Assembly (NCBI GenBank): GCA_035772735.1
Contig: JASDFA010000001.1
Coordinates: forward strand, 94,203,501 to 94,267,500
DNA: 64,000 bases
DNA from: Datura wrightii
Taxonomy: Eukaryota > Streptophyta > Magnoliopsida > Solanales > Solanaceae
Direction of reading: 5' to 3'
Position numbers and translations under genes: made by a program. Positions 44,849 to 56,612 of this stretch are shown one piece after another. The notes under the pieces are model-generated. The model had not been told where the DNA came from. It made no database searches and saw only the letters and a list, made by a program, of their open reading frames with translations. Within the stretch, counting starts at the first letter, position 1. Each line of letters begins with the position of its first letter.

Positions 44849-45099
44849 ATTTGTCCTCGAATGTACACTGTTATCTAGAGGACTACTTACTTTACTTTCT
44901 AGAAAAATTTTGGCAGAGTTTCCCCTGTAATATGGACTATCGCAAAAACCTGAAATGCAAAAAAGTCCAACACAGGCACTGCGCATAATATTCTAGGATC
45001 CACTGGATAACTAGATATCAATCTTTCTTTATCATTTACAGACATACAACCATAAGATACTGCATAAATAATAGTACGGACATACCTGTCGCCTGACTA

Positions 45100-46720
45100 G
45101 GCCTGAAATAGGTGAGGATATCTGGTCCTTATATCTTCCTCCGATTCTCAAGTCATCTCCTCTCGGTTCCTGTTACGTCTCAATACCTTGATAGACGCAA
45201 TATCTTTAGTCCTCAATCTGCGAATCTGTTTGTTTAAGATAGTTATTGGAGCCTCTTCATAGGCCAGCTTTTTGTAACCTGGATATTCTGGACTGGGACT
45301 GCTCTGGACGGGTCTCCTATGCATTTCCTCAGCATAGCTACTTAAAAGACCGGATGAATGGATTCTAATTCTGGAGGCAAATTCAATTAATGGTAAATGC
45401 TCATTTTGGCTATTACTGAAATCTAGCACACACGCTCGCAACATGTCTTCGAGCGTCTGAATTGTGTGCTCAGCCTGCTCATCTGTCTGAGGATAGAATG
45501 CTGTGCTTAAATTAATCTGCGTTCCCAAACCTTCTGAAATGACTGCCAGAATCTAGCTGTGAATTGTGCTCCTCTGTCTGAAATAATGGATATTGGTATT
45601 CCATGTAATCTGACTATCTTTCTGATATACAATTCAGCGTAATCTTCGGCCGAGAAAGTAGTTCTTACTGGAAAGAAATGAGCTGATCTTTGCCAACCTG
45701 TCACTTATCACTCATATAGAGTCATGTCTGTGTTTAGTACGGGGTGATCTTGCTACAAAATTCATATGCACCGCTTCTCATTTCCGGAGAGGCACAGCTG
45801 TGTCCTGGGTCAAACCCACATGGTTTCTGATGTTCTGCTTTCGCCTGTTGGCAGTTAGGACACTGGGCTACCAGTAGTTCTCTTTAATGTCGTGGTACCT
45901 CTTTGTCGTATCGGGATGAAGAGAATAGCGGGCGTAATGCGCCTCGCTCATAAACTGCTGGCGATGCCCTAAAATATCTGGAGCACAAATGCGGCCTTTA
46001 TATCGCCACACTTCATCCCCGGTTATCTGAAAATATGTCACTTCTCCTTACTGAACCTTGTGTTCAAGTTAAACCTGGCTAGGGTTTCTATACTGCCGTT
46101 CCTTTACTTCCACCACTAACGACAATGCTGCGATATTCTGTATTATCGCTCTGTTATCCTTTATTTCTGCTATGTGAACGGCTAAACCAGCTAACTAGTG
46201 AAATTTTTGGGTCTATTCCCGCTGTTCAGGCGGCAAGTATGCCAACTCCCCATAGATCTACAGCTAAGGGCATCTACCACCGTATTAGCCCTTCCCGGGT
46301 GATACAAAATTCTCGCTTTTTCAAGCATAAACTACTGCAGCTAACTCCAGGTCAGGGGGTAAGGTAATTCTTTTCACGTTTCTTCAACTGCCTGAAAGCA
46401 TAAGCTATTACTTTACCATGCTGCATCAACCCTCTGTACCTTCTGGCGATGCTAACACTGGGGCTAAGGTTAACCTAGTTGTTAACTCTTGGAAGTTCTG
46501 CTCACACGCCTCAGTCTACTGGAACTTTTGCTGCCTTCTGTGTCAACTTAGCCAGAGGTGCTGCTAAGGTGGAAAATCCTTCCACAGACCCTCTGCAGTA
46601 CCCGGCTAACCGCAGGGACTGCGTACTTCGATCGGAGTGGTAGGTCTAGGCTATGTTTCCACTACTTCGATTTTTTTTGTGTATCTATCTGTACACCAGC
46701 CTCCGACACAATGTGACCAA
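45100..46720 (-). pseudogene. Pol remnants of element F (chromodomain, integrase, RNase H, RT)
   Basis: In minus-strand order: end of RT (about 46600-46720), RNase H scraps (about 46260-46450, including an AYAFRQL block), integrase finger (about 45800-46000), DDE core fragments (SIISDRGAQFTARFWQSF at 45540-45610, then TDEQAEHTIQTLEDML at 45440-45490), a deletion, and the chromodomain start (about 45148-45240). Frames change several times and stops are frequent. It could not have encoded a working enzyme at insertion unless decay was very fast. Confidence 0.8.
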
Positions 46721-49120
46721 AAAGGCTACTAAACTCAACCAAAATTCACATTTACAAAATTCGACATATAACTGACGGTCATACTGGTTTATTATACCGG
46801 AGAATCTGACAAGTAGTCTACCGGTATAACTAGAGCTTATATGGCCTTCTGGCCGCATGTTAAAGCTGCTTGTTGCTAAGGTAACCTTGAATGACTATCT
46901 GCACACCATGTGCCCGTATCTGATCAGGGGGTCCTGATATCAACCATGACCTCTAATGATCTGGCTGCATAACCTTAAATGACTGAGTAGCCGGGTTGAA
47001 TGACCCGAATGTGGCAGTAGTCTAGCAATGCTCTAACTGTTCTATTTGAGTACTTGTAATTCATGCATAACTGCAAACTCGTGGGCATCTAATTGCTTTG
47101 TTATTTGCTTGAACCACTGTAAGGCTGGGCTTAATCAAATTTACTTCCAGGCGATCAATCTCTGGATCTTCACGGGGAGTCTACTGATCCCCTGGTCTTA
47201 ATAAACACTGTTCTAGCAGGGTACTATCAATCCCTTACATCTTGTGTGTATCCACTTGGATCTATACTGCTGTTCTGGGGAATTCTCGGTCTTATAGGTT
47301 ATTCTGTAACTACTGGCCTTCCGCTAGGGCTTTGTATCTGAATATCTTACGAAACCCAGCTGAAGTACTAGTCTGTCACTGACTACTGATGTGGACCCTT
47401 CCTTGGGGTACCCACGGGTATTCTGACTGGGACGGCCGGCTGACTTATGGGCTGTTCTACATAACAACTGCTAGGTTGACTAAGGTCGACTGTCGCCCAC
47501 AAGGCTGGGAAAACGACGTATGACCACTTAACATGCTAGAACAATTCTGATATTGCTAATCTCTGAAATCTGCCTACTCGGTCTCTAATCCTGGTTCTGG
47601 CACATGCACTACTGTTACCGATCTTCAGGGATGCCTCCCTGCTAATGCAGGCGCCAGCTGGTCAGTAGACTGTCTAACTGCGCCCTTATCCTCTAGCCAT
47701 CTGTCTTAGGCCAATAACTCTGGTAAGCTCCTAGAGCCTAGATCTGACAACATCACATAAGTCTGTTAATCTAATAACTGAGAACTGAGATAGTTTCTAT
47801 GACTTCATACGTGACTCAAACTTAATCCGCCCCTTTCTCTTCTTCTTTTCTTTCTTTCTTCTCCCTCTTTCTTCTCTTTTTTTTTTGGCAAGGGGGTGTC
47901 CTGCAATGCAATTTGTATATGCTTTCTATTACTAATCGACATCTGTGATTGTAGCCCTTATAGGCAGCCACTCACAACATATCTATTATCTGTATACATA
48001 TATATCGCTAGATACGTACAATATGTACTGATTTCTGCGGTAATTCATAATCTCTGAACGGTTCTGCTGAGTCTCACACCATACATGATACATCGCTTCT
48101 ATGTCCTAATAATATCTCCTGCCCTAACTTATCATTTCATTGCATTGTCACCCCATTCTGAAAATAACGACATAAAAATTCTAGGTATTGTCTGCTGTTT
48201 GAAATTCCGCCACTCTTGCGATGTGGGGATCGACGTTTGAATCCTGTAGCCTTACTAGGCATATATTGAGAGCCCATAACTGTCTGCTGGGCCTTATCTC
48301 TAGGCTACACTAGATTAGAATTGTTGTATCAGTAACTTCTTAACCTTCCCATAGCGGACATACTGCGGTATTCTGAACCGCAATCCTACTGTCAGCCCAA
48401 GGCTTAATCCTTAATACGGTATTTTATCAATCCGGGGGTAATTCTAATTTCCCCACAAGATCTGACATTCCTGCTTCTTCCCCTTATCTTACTTAAACTG
48501 AACTGTGGGGTTCAAGGTACCTGCCTTTCGTTGCTAATGAGATTACTGATCAAGCCTCGGCCTATACTTCTTCTGGCGTGTATTCAAGCCCATCTGATTC
48601 ACATGGCCTCTATATCTTTCGATGTCACAGCTAGATCATAACTATAATCTTACAGGTATGTCTTTGTCTTACTATCTGTTAACATATGTAACAGACTTGG
48701 CCTTTTTCTGACCCGAACTTGACTATTACCCAGCATTTATTACTAACAGGTCTTTTACCCCTGCTTTGGGTAAGCTAACGGTCTTACTTTCTCTACTGGC
48801 TTATTGTCATAAGGGTCTGCACAACTTACATAATCTTAGGGGCTCTTTACACTTTCTAATACTTACTAGGATCAATCAGCCCATCTTTACTTACTGCTGA
48901 ATTCAGCAACCCCATCTCAAGTCTTATGCCCCTTTACTATACTGGCATCGAAACCAAGAGGTGGGAATAGCCCTTTTCTTATTGCAACAAATAAAAGCAT
49001 TCAACTGTACCATATCTAAAAAGATGTATTTGGGATTCCTGCATTTTTCTCTCTTTCTTATACTTACCTGGTGGTCTGACCTTATCTGTAATCTCAATCA
49101 GATCTTATATAACTAATAAG
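46721..49120 (-). other. Degraded interior of element F
   Basis: 2.4 kb where RT palm, protease and gag should lie, but no domain can be recognised in any frame. A CT-rich run lies at 47825-47890. No ORF over 75 codons on the element strand. Probably scrambled gag-pol; it could also be foreign filler. Confidence 0.5.
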
Positions 49121-49340
49121 TAAGTCAACTAATATGTACATTATACTTCTGACTTCCTATTCTGACGTTATCAACGTATACTAGGAATAATGCCAATGAA
49201 GGTATCACGCTGGGAGGTCTCTGATACCTCCTCCTGCTGCTGTAGTTATCATGTAACTGATTGATGCTCTCTTCCGTTGCTATTTCTGATCTTCTGCCTG
49301 TGATAGGGTAATGCTGATCTGCCTTTGTATCTGTAATCAA
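49121..49340 (-). pseudogene. Gag N-terminal remnant and leader of element F
   Basis: HYPITGRRS on the minus strand aligns with the gag start of C (RHPITGW). The leader before it (49341-49520) is co-linear with the C leader, including the pre-gag acceptor CTTTGATTACAG|. F has no ATG at the C position. The frame stops after about 70 codons. Confidence 0.6.
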
Positions 49341-49523
49341 AGAATACGGTAAGTTCTCAGGGACTCAACACTATACTATACCGCTCTAAAGCACGACTAA
49401 CTGAGGAAGAAGGATAACCATCATATCATGCCTCGCAGCCTCCTGCCTATAGTATGTGGTGCACAACACATCCATAGACAAGACTCTACTTAGCACGGCT
49501 TGCAGACTCCCTGGGATACGACC

Positions 49524-49536
49524 TGCTCTGATACCA
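49524..49536 (-). other. Primer binding site of element F (initiator tRNA-Met)
   Basis: Minus strand TGGTATCAGAGCA, four bases inside the 5' LTR. Confidence 0.92.
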
Positions 49537-49540
49537 AGTT

Positions 49541-52291
49541 TGTCACGCCCCGCCTTGGGGGGTATGACTGGCACCTGGTGCCCTACTAGGATCTGAACTA
49601 CTAGACTGCTAAGCCTAGGCACGTCTGGTGCCTGGCTGGCTCTAACTCACATTTCTAGAAACAAAGGGCTATATAAGGGCTGTAAACACAGCCCCCGGCC
49701 CATTGGCCTATAGCCTCCTGTACCTGTAATAACAGCTGACCAGAACATGCAACTATAGGGAAACCTATGCGGGCCGACAAGGCCACCATGCTGTCTAGTT
49801 ATCTATAACTCAGCAACAAAATACTAGAAGGCTACGTGACCGGCAAGGTCACCACTACTGTCAAACTTATGGCCCGACACGGCCAACATAAAAGAAGCAA
49901 AAGTACAAACAGCTAACAACTGCGCGGCCTTACATGACCGACTTAACTGACCACAGGGAAATATACAGACTGCAAGCCTCTAAGAATAGCAATAGAAGTG
50001 ATCGGGACAGGGCCCTGACCTACCCGTACTATATAACGAAAGAACTAAAATACACCCCTGGAATTCAGTCTCCGGATGACAGGAGCTGAATACTCGATCG
50101 CTGACAGGAATCACGTAGTGTCACCTGCTCATCTATAAGTACCTGCAGGCAAGTAATGCAGCGCCCCACCGGGCGTCAGTACCGCTGGTACTGAGTATGT
50201 AAAGCAACAACTGAAAGAAATGTCTGAGAAACAATGATATAACTGATGAAACTGAAATAGAAAGGAATGAATTAACTGTCTGATAATGTAAATCATACCT
50301 TCTCTCATTTACACTGGAAAGAAGTAAAAGTCATACTTGGAGACATATCCCTCTACTGCTGATCTACTCGTATCTAACATAGCATGGCATAACATGAAAT
50401 AACATAACATAGCACACACAAACCTTACCCGGCCCCCATAAGCCGGGAGGTACAACCAGCACACAATCTATACCCCTACCCCGGTCATCCCATCTCCTAT
50501 AATGGCTGTAAGCATCTCGCCGGTCCCCTGGGTATGCACTTTGGCTCGCTGAGCCCCTGACTATAACTGCATCTGAGTCCGGAGGACTCCTGAATCTGCA
50601 CCCGGGCGTATCTGCTCGACTGGGGTGTGTAAGGGCCGATCAAGGCACAAATATGGGGAAAACTGGCATCCCATCTTCGTCCCCTGTGGGACGGAATGCC
50701 ACTCCGTGGAGCGACGTATCCTCGTCCTCTGGCGGACGAGTCGATACAGCTATTAACCCTGGGCTGTCATGGATGCTAGGTAGTCCAACCCCAAATAATA
50801 CAACGGTCTCAACTAGTAATACTGTCTGTATATCTCACATACTTAGGCTAATAGGGGTAAGGTATCGTGTATATTACATGCTGAGCTAATGATAGTAAGT
50901 TGTACGTATTTAATACGTGCTGAGGCAGGTAAATATATATAAATATGAATATAGTCTCCTATTGAGCTGTACTGGGGCAAATGCTATATAAGATAATGTT
51001 TCTGCTGAAAACTCTGCTGTTTACTCAGTTTCTGTATACACTATATGCTGGACTAGTGATAGAAATAGGTACATACTTAATACATGCTGAGGCTGGAAAT
51101 AATATATATGTATGTATGAATGTGGTCTTCTGCCAGACTGTACTAAGGCTAATGCCGAACATGATATAGTCCTTCTGCTGAAACTACGCTGTATACTGAT
51201 TTTCTATAGTAACATGATTTACTATTCCTAACGTGCTTTCTAACTTCATTTCAACTTATCATTCTATTTTTGAGCTGTCTTACAGGTACTACTTGATCTA
51301 CTGAGTTTCGATTGAGCACAAAGATATACTAACATCTTGTGTAACATCGCATACTGAGCATACTGTGCAGTTTCTAATGCTTATATTAGAATCTCTATCA
51401 TACTAGCAAATTTCACGCAAGTTGTAACTCGATACTTTTAATATCGTACCAACAGTTGTAACAAACGTAACACATGACTTCTGGACATTATACTGGCCTT
51501 TAAATTACTGTACTGTATCACGATTTCTTAACTTGCCGAGGAAACTAACTTTACATACCTTATCCTTGAACTATTCGTCTGTCGGACGAAGCTCGGCTGG
51601 TACTTTAACTGTTTTCTCCCAACTGCATTCATAAACATATCAATCAATACTGAATACAACTTTATTTTAAAAAGGCAACGTCACTTTCGATATAGTTTAT
51701 AACCTAAACTTAGGTTTATCGAAAGACGGTCAGAAACTCGCTATTTTTCAGAGGTCCAGAAGGGAGAAATGTTCACTTCACAGGTAGGAACACATAGACA
51801 CTAATTTAGAGCAATTCCACTTACCTTAGCTCGGTGGCTCGATGATTCGTCGGTCGTATTTTACGAAACTGAATCCGTAGGAATGCTCTCTGCTGCTAAA
51901 TACCTCTGTATCTGGAGTTAATTTGAGTTTGGGCAGCGTTTGGCAGCGTAATCGGACGAAAATTATTTAATTTCTTCGTTCCTCCTTTCTCTCTGCGTTT
52001 ACCCTCTGTTCCCTGGAATTTCTTTTGATTTTAAATGAAATTAAACCGAAGTGGGGCTTATATACTTGAGCCTGAACTTGGGCAACGTGTCACGGAGCCA
52101 TCGCGGAGGCCTCACCTCCGTGACACGCTGCCATCGCGGAGGGGCTCTGCCTGGCTCCTCCCGCGATGTTTCGACGGGTTTCTCGTCCGATCTTTTTCCC
52201 GGGCCTTTCTACAGCACGTATGGCCTTCAGATGTGCTTAACCAACATGCGAATAGGTCGTCTAGGTGCCGGGAATTCTACGGGGTATAATA
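49541..52291 (-). repeat. 5' LTR of element F
   Basis: 2751 bp. Retains both palindrome arms (52086-52097, 52116-52127) and 13-bp direct repeats GCCATCGCGGAGG (52097-52109, 52130-52142). The first two bases on the element strand are TA rather than TG, a G-to-A change, while the duplication GTATA next to it is intact. TATA-like box near 52059-52068 on the minus strand. Confidence 0.93.
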
Positions 52292-52296
52292 GTATA

Positions 52297-54114
52297 GGCC
52301 TAAGATCATTCCACTAGCTACAATGTCACTATGGTAGGGCATAGTTCACCTAGTCCAAGAGTTCTGAACAGGGATATAGACATCAATTTGATGCTCTCAC
52401 CCAAATCGCATAAGGCCGAACCAACTTCCTTTCTCCCAATAGCAACAAGAATAGTGAAGCTCCCGAGGTCCTTTAGCTTCTTGGGAATTTTGTTCTTGAT
52501 CCAGGAACTGTACTCTTTCATAAGAGCCAGAGTTTCAAACTCTGTATGCCTCCTCTTAATTGCCACGATATCCTTGAGATACTTGGCATACTTCAAAAAT
52601 TCCTGCAAATGCTCCGCCAACAGAATATTCACATGAACCTGCTTTAACAACTCAAGAAATTTACTACAAGTTGTATCCTCTATCTTTTTCTTCAACCTTT
52701 GAGGAAATGGGGGAGGTGGCCTAGATACTATAACCTTCAGTTAAGAGTTGCTAGACTCACTCACCTCAATCTTGGAACTCACACCTGTTCCTCATCAACT
52801 TTTTCTTTTCTGGGGATAGCCTTACCCAGCTCCTTACCACTGCGCACGAAAACTGTGCTCATATTTCCCTTGGGGTTCTTCTCGGTGTTACTCAGGAGTG
52901 CCCCCTATGGTCTATTGTTCTGCTGTAGGGCCAATTTCCCTATCTTCCTCTCACGTTCATGGATGGATTTTTGTATCTCATTAACCATCTGGGTCTACTG
53001 CACCATCCATTGCTTCATTGTCTCCTCAAGAGAAATTCTCTGCTTCTGGCCTTGTAGCCTTCGATATGTGTTTTGGGGCCTTTGAAAATTTTGATTCCCT
53101 CCCATGAGGGATTTGCTCCATTCTGGTACCCCTGATTATAGCCATTACCTGCAAACCTCCACCATGGCCTTGTTGTCCGTCAAAGTATATAGATTCAGGA
53201 TTAAGAGGACAACCTGAATAGGCGTGGATTTCTCCACACGTCTCACATGATGGAGGTGGGGTTTGCACCTGATATACCTGTTGTACCTGGCCTCTTTATG
53301 GTGTGGTTACCAACTTACTATTCGCATTCACCAGCTGGCTAATGTATTTCCTGATTGCTGCAACACCATCCACCTCAAGCTTTCTTGGCACCTTTGCTAC
53401 TGCGAATCCTCTACCTGAGTCTTGATAATCCTAACTCCCTACATACATGAGGTTTAAGAGAGCCTTAATTTCATCATAACTTTTGGATAGAATTTGTCCC
53501 TATGCGGTAGCGTCAAGGAGTATCTTAGACTCGGGCTTCAGACCCTCTATGAAGTTGTGCCTAATTATCTCATTAGGCTGCATGTGGTATGGACAATCCC
53601 TCAAGTAACCTTTGTAACATTCCCATGCTTGAGCTAGTGTCTCCCTATCTTTCTGTACAAATTCAGAAATCTTCCCCCTTAGTTCCTTAGTTCTTCTCGA
53701 AGAGAAAAACCTGTTGATGAACTTATTGGAAAGGATCTCCCAAGAAGTGATGGAACCTGCAGACTCATTTTGAAGCCACTCCTCGGCTTCCCCAATTAGT
53801 GAGCACGAAAAAAGAGTCAGCTTGACATATTCATCTGACACATTCTAGTAATGGAAATTTTCACTCAACTCCACGAATGTTATCAGATGCCTTTGGGGAT
53901 CCTCGTGCGGCTTGCCCTGATATTGTCAAGTATTTCTGACTAATCGCATGGTCCCTTCCTCCAAATTAGGCCTAGCAAAATTCATCACTGGAAACCTCTC
54001 ATTATCTTCACCTGCTGCCTACCCATTGTTTTTCATAGCTAACCTTTGAAAGGTTCTCTCTATCTCAGGATCAAGAGAAGCCAAAAGTGGTCCCTGACTT
54101 CTCATACTTGGCAT
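52297..54114 (-). pseudogene. gag-pro: Gag-protease of element B2, broken
   Basis: Starts at an ATG (54114), unlike A and E. Gag core at 53500-53841 (GEAEEWLQN, KFINRFF, LRDCPYHMQPNE), zinc-knuckle-like CETCGEIHAYSGC near 53230, a linker, then the protease N-terminal half (52318-52695) with the active-site region LCDLGES in place of DLGAS. Several stops and shifts separate these blocks. After 52297 the sequence is interrupted by F and continues at 42111. No RT. Confidence 0.8.
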
Positions 54115-54227
54115 ACACTGGGGCAAACAACCCTGTGAACTTCAACAAAAATATGAAAAAATGTAAAATATAGACTAGTGAAATAAAATTCTAACCTAAA
54201 AAGACTAAGTAGTATTCAAGTCCTCAA
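54115..54227 (-). other. B2 leader with deleted primer site
   Basis: Compared with B1, where the CCTAACAATGGTGCC block stands between the leader and the LTR, about 22 bases including the primer site are missing here. Reverse transcription of this copy is therefore impossible. Confidence 0.55.
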
Positions 54228-54543
54228 TGTTGCCCAAGTGCACGCAAGCGCACATGGTTGCCAAGTAATATAGGATCGTTAAGTCTAGATATCATACCCA
54301 CATGGACTTGTCAATTTAATCGTTATAAGGTTGTCACTTTAAATTCACTATTCTACAAACAGTTAATCTTGGATTGGTTTGAGAAATTAAACTATCAAAA
54401 CTTTGAACATAAAACTAACTATAAACAATTGTGAACTTGATTGTATTTCGATGATGATGATAGTCTAGGGCAATGTCATTTGGTTGGTTTCAAGCTGAGT
54501 TTTCTAGACGTGATTACACTAGTACAATTCTTCCTATGGTTGT
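54228..54543 (-). repeat. 5' LTR of element B2, truncated by G
   Basis: Aligns with the first 316 bp of the B2 and B1 LTRs (TGTTGCCCAAGTGCACGC). It ends abruptly at 54543 where the H/G-family sequence starts; the rest of the LTR is not in the window. Confidence 0.7.
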
Positions 54544-54878
54544 TGATAACACTCAAACTCACACTCCTGACAAAGTATGAAGCAGACGTTGTCAATAAAG
54601 AACCGAACAAAGGTTGGGGTCGAACCCATGGGGAATATGGTAAGAATTAGACTAATGCAAGAACTTAAGCTTTTAGTTCTGATATCTCCAAAAAGGGGGG
54701 TTTATTCAAAACAGTTGTAGAACAAGATTGAAAATTGGTTGTTGTTTATTAAGATTTGCAATTAACTAGAGTAAGTGTTCCCCTTGGGTTCATAACTACT
54801 TTGAGTTTACACTCGTGATCTATCCCAATGCTTACTTGTAGAACTGATAACTAGGGTTCATCCAAATGACTGGTTCAT
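54544..54878 (-). repeat. Inverted 3'-end fragment of a G-family LTR
   Basis: Reverse complement of the last 330 bp or so of the adjacent G LTR (56147-56475), starting exactly at the LTR terminus (TGATAACACTC). Matched blocks include the CATTAGTCTA and TTGGATGAACCCTA regions. It ends where the full G LTR begins in the opposite orientation. Confidence 0.65.
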
Positions 54879-56475
54879 TGATGTGTTGTGAGTTTACCGC
54901 ACTTGCGATGCTTAAAACTGAGAAAATAGCATGAACTTAGATATGTTTATATGGATATGAGGAACTTTTACTTTGATTTCAGGGAAAATAACTATTGGAG
55001 AAAATATGTGCAATAGAAGCCTTAAAATGCAGAAAATCAGCTAAAGTACCGTCTCAGTACGAGCCGTATCTTGATTGTACGAGCTGTACTGAGAACTGTG
55101 ATGAATGTCAGAAGGCTGAAGTGACAAGAAGGCAATATATGACTCTCAGTACGAGTCGTACCAAGATGGTACGAACAGTAACTGGAGCCGTGGAAATTTT
55201 TAGAGGAAATTGCATAAAGGCAGACTCCTAGTATGGATGGACTCGCGAATTGCGGCACCAATGTACGAAAGTATCAGGAGCCGTGGTGAAATTCAGAAGA
55301 TTCTTCAGTACTTGGTAGAACTTTAGACACTACAGACAGTACGAGTCTTAGCAAAAAGGTACAAGTCATACCACAACACTTGTGAAGAATTTCATAAGAT
55401 GTCAGAGTTCTCAGGGCCAAACCATGGAAGCTTTGTACGACTCGTAGGATGAAGGTACGAGTCGTAGGTCCAGTCGTGGCACAATTGGCACCAGATAAAG
55501 AAAATTCCCTGTTAGCTTAGGAAAAGGTTTCTAATGTCTGTATAAATAGCTTTTACATTTTATTTGAATTAGAGAATGACAGAATTGAGTTAGTAGACAT
55601 GTGAAGAACTGTTTTTTTGATTTTTTTATCAAGTTTTGAGGAGCAATTCTTGGGATCAAATTCTTGATTTGCTACATTATTCTTGAGATGGTTCTTTGAT
55701 ATTCAAATCTAATTTTCTTCCAATTATTACTATAAGTATTTAATTATGTGTTTGTCTATTAATACAAATTATAATCTTACAACCATGAGAGGCTGAAACC
55801 TCCACAACTAGGGGTTGTGGGAAACATGGTGGATTAACAAACTAGGGTTGCAAAAAATTAATTCAAAACCAATGCGAAAAGCTTGTATTGTATTCTCTTC
55901 ATGTTTACATGTTTATTAACGGTGTACAACATCAGGACTTTCCCGAGTTCTTTACTTGCTTGAACCTAGAAAAGTAGAGAATAGGAAAAGAGAATTACAA
56001 CAAAGCCTTGGTCTTTAAGATCATTGTATTAACTTTAGTTGTGGTCGCAGGATAGTTAAATTTGGAATATATTAATAACGGTTAGTTTGAAATGGATTAT
56101 GAGACCTGACCCGGTGATTGAGTATAGTCATCTAACAGGGACAAAATAGTCATTTGGATGAACCCTAATTATCAGTTCTATAAGTAAGCATTAGGATTGA
56201 TCACATGTGTATACCCGAAGTAGTTATGAATCCATGGGGAAACTTTACCCTAGTTGTTTGCAAATCTTGATTTAAATCACAATTATAATCTTTGTTTTAA
56301 TATTTTTTTCTTTAAACCCCCAATTTGGAGATAACTCACCAACAAGTTCAATTACCGGCATTAGTCTAGATCTTACCCTATTCCCTGTGGGTTAAACCCC
56401 AACCTCTTAGTTGGGTTCTTTGTTGACAACGACCGCTTCATACTTTGTCAGAAAGTGTGAGTTTGAGCCTTATCA
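54879..56475 (+). repeat. LTR of element G
   Basis: About 1.6 kb. Start by homology with H (TGATGTG), end TATCA (56471-56475), followed by a primer site. U3 holds repeated GTACGAGTCGTAC-type palindromes at 55045-55470 and a TATA box TATAAATAG at 55542-55550. Small ORFs inside are chance. Confidence 0.65.
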
Positions 56476-56612
56476 AAAAAGTGGCGTCATTGCAGGGAAA
56501 TATGGCTAAGATTAGATTAATTGCTTGTATGTGGGTGCATATGCCTAGAGGGACATCGATGATGTCAGCAATGGTCCATCTGATTTCCTTCTTATGCTTT
56601 ATCAATATTGTG
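56476..56612 (+). other. Primer site and first interior bases of element G
   Basis: TGGCGTCATTGCAGGGA (56482-56498) is a diverged tRNA-Asp-type primer site six bases after the LTR. About 110 bases of interior follow before D is inserted. The rest of G is outside the window or lost. Confidence 0.6.

Larger units (their letters stand above)
42112..52291 (-). mobile_element. Complete Tekay-type element F with a decayed interior
   Basis: 10.2 kb, minus strand. LTRs 42112-44829 and 49541-52291, perfect duplication GTATA (42107-42111, 52292-52296), iMet primer site, polypurine tract. The LTRs differ by about 2.5 % in the first 490 bp by eye plus one 33-bp indel. The interior has only scraps of gag, RT, RNase H, integrase and chromodomain. 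Same superfamily as C, with LTRs clearly related but diverged. Inserted in B2's protease. Confidence 0.93.
26189..54543 (-). mobile_element. Old Athila-type element B2, split by nested elements E and F
   Basis: Minus-strand element: 3' LTR 26189-27646, tail 27647-28845, 3' ORF and leader 39390-41560, protease 41800-42111 and from 52297, gag to 54114, 5' LTR from 54228. E (TTAAG duplication) and F (GTATA duplication, inside protease) split it, and the protease halves rejoin across F. Without insertions the interior is about 6.4 kb. As in A, no RT, RNase H or integrase lies between protease and the 3' ORF. The compared ends of the two LTRs differ by roughly 15 % by eye, so the element is old or the LTRs have mixed origin. 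The 5' LTR is cut by G at 54543. Confidence 0.75.

Noticed and set aside
47820..47890. CT-rich run as a regulatory element or polypurine tract of F
   Set aside because: It lies in the middle of the degraded interior, far from an LTR; simple low-complexity sequence is enough to explain it.
52699..53085. 128-codon plus-strand ORF with hydrophobic stretches
   Set aside because: Antisense to the decayed gag linker of B2; no domain.
54544..56475. A MITE or DNA-transposon with terminal inverted repeats
   Set aside because: The right arm is an LTR 3' end followed by a primer site, and no transposase or typical terminal motif is seen; the fold-back reading is kept only as a finding.
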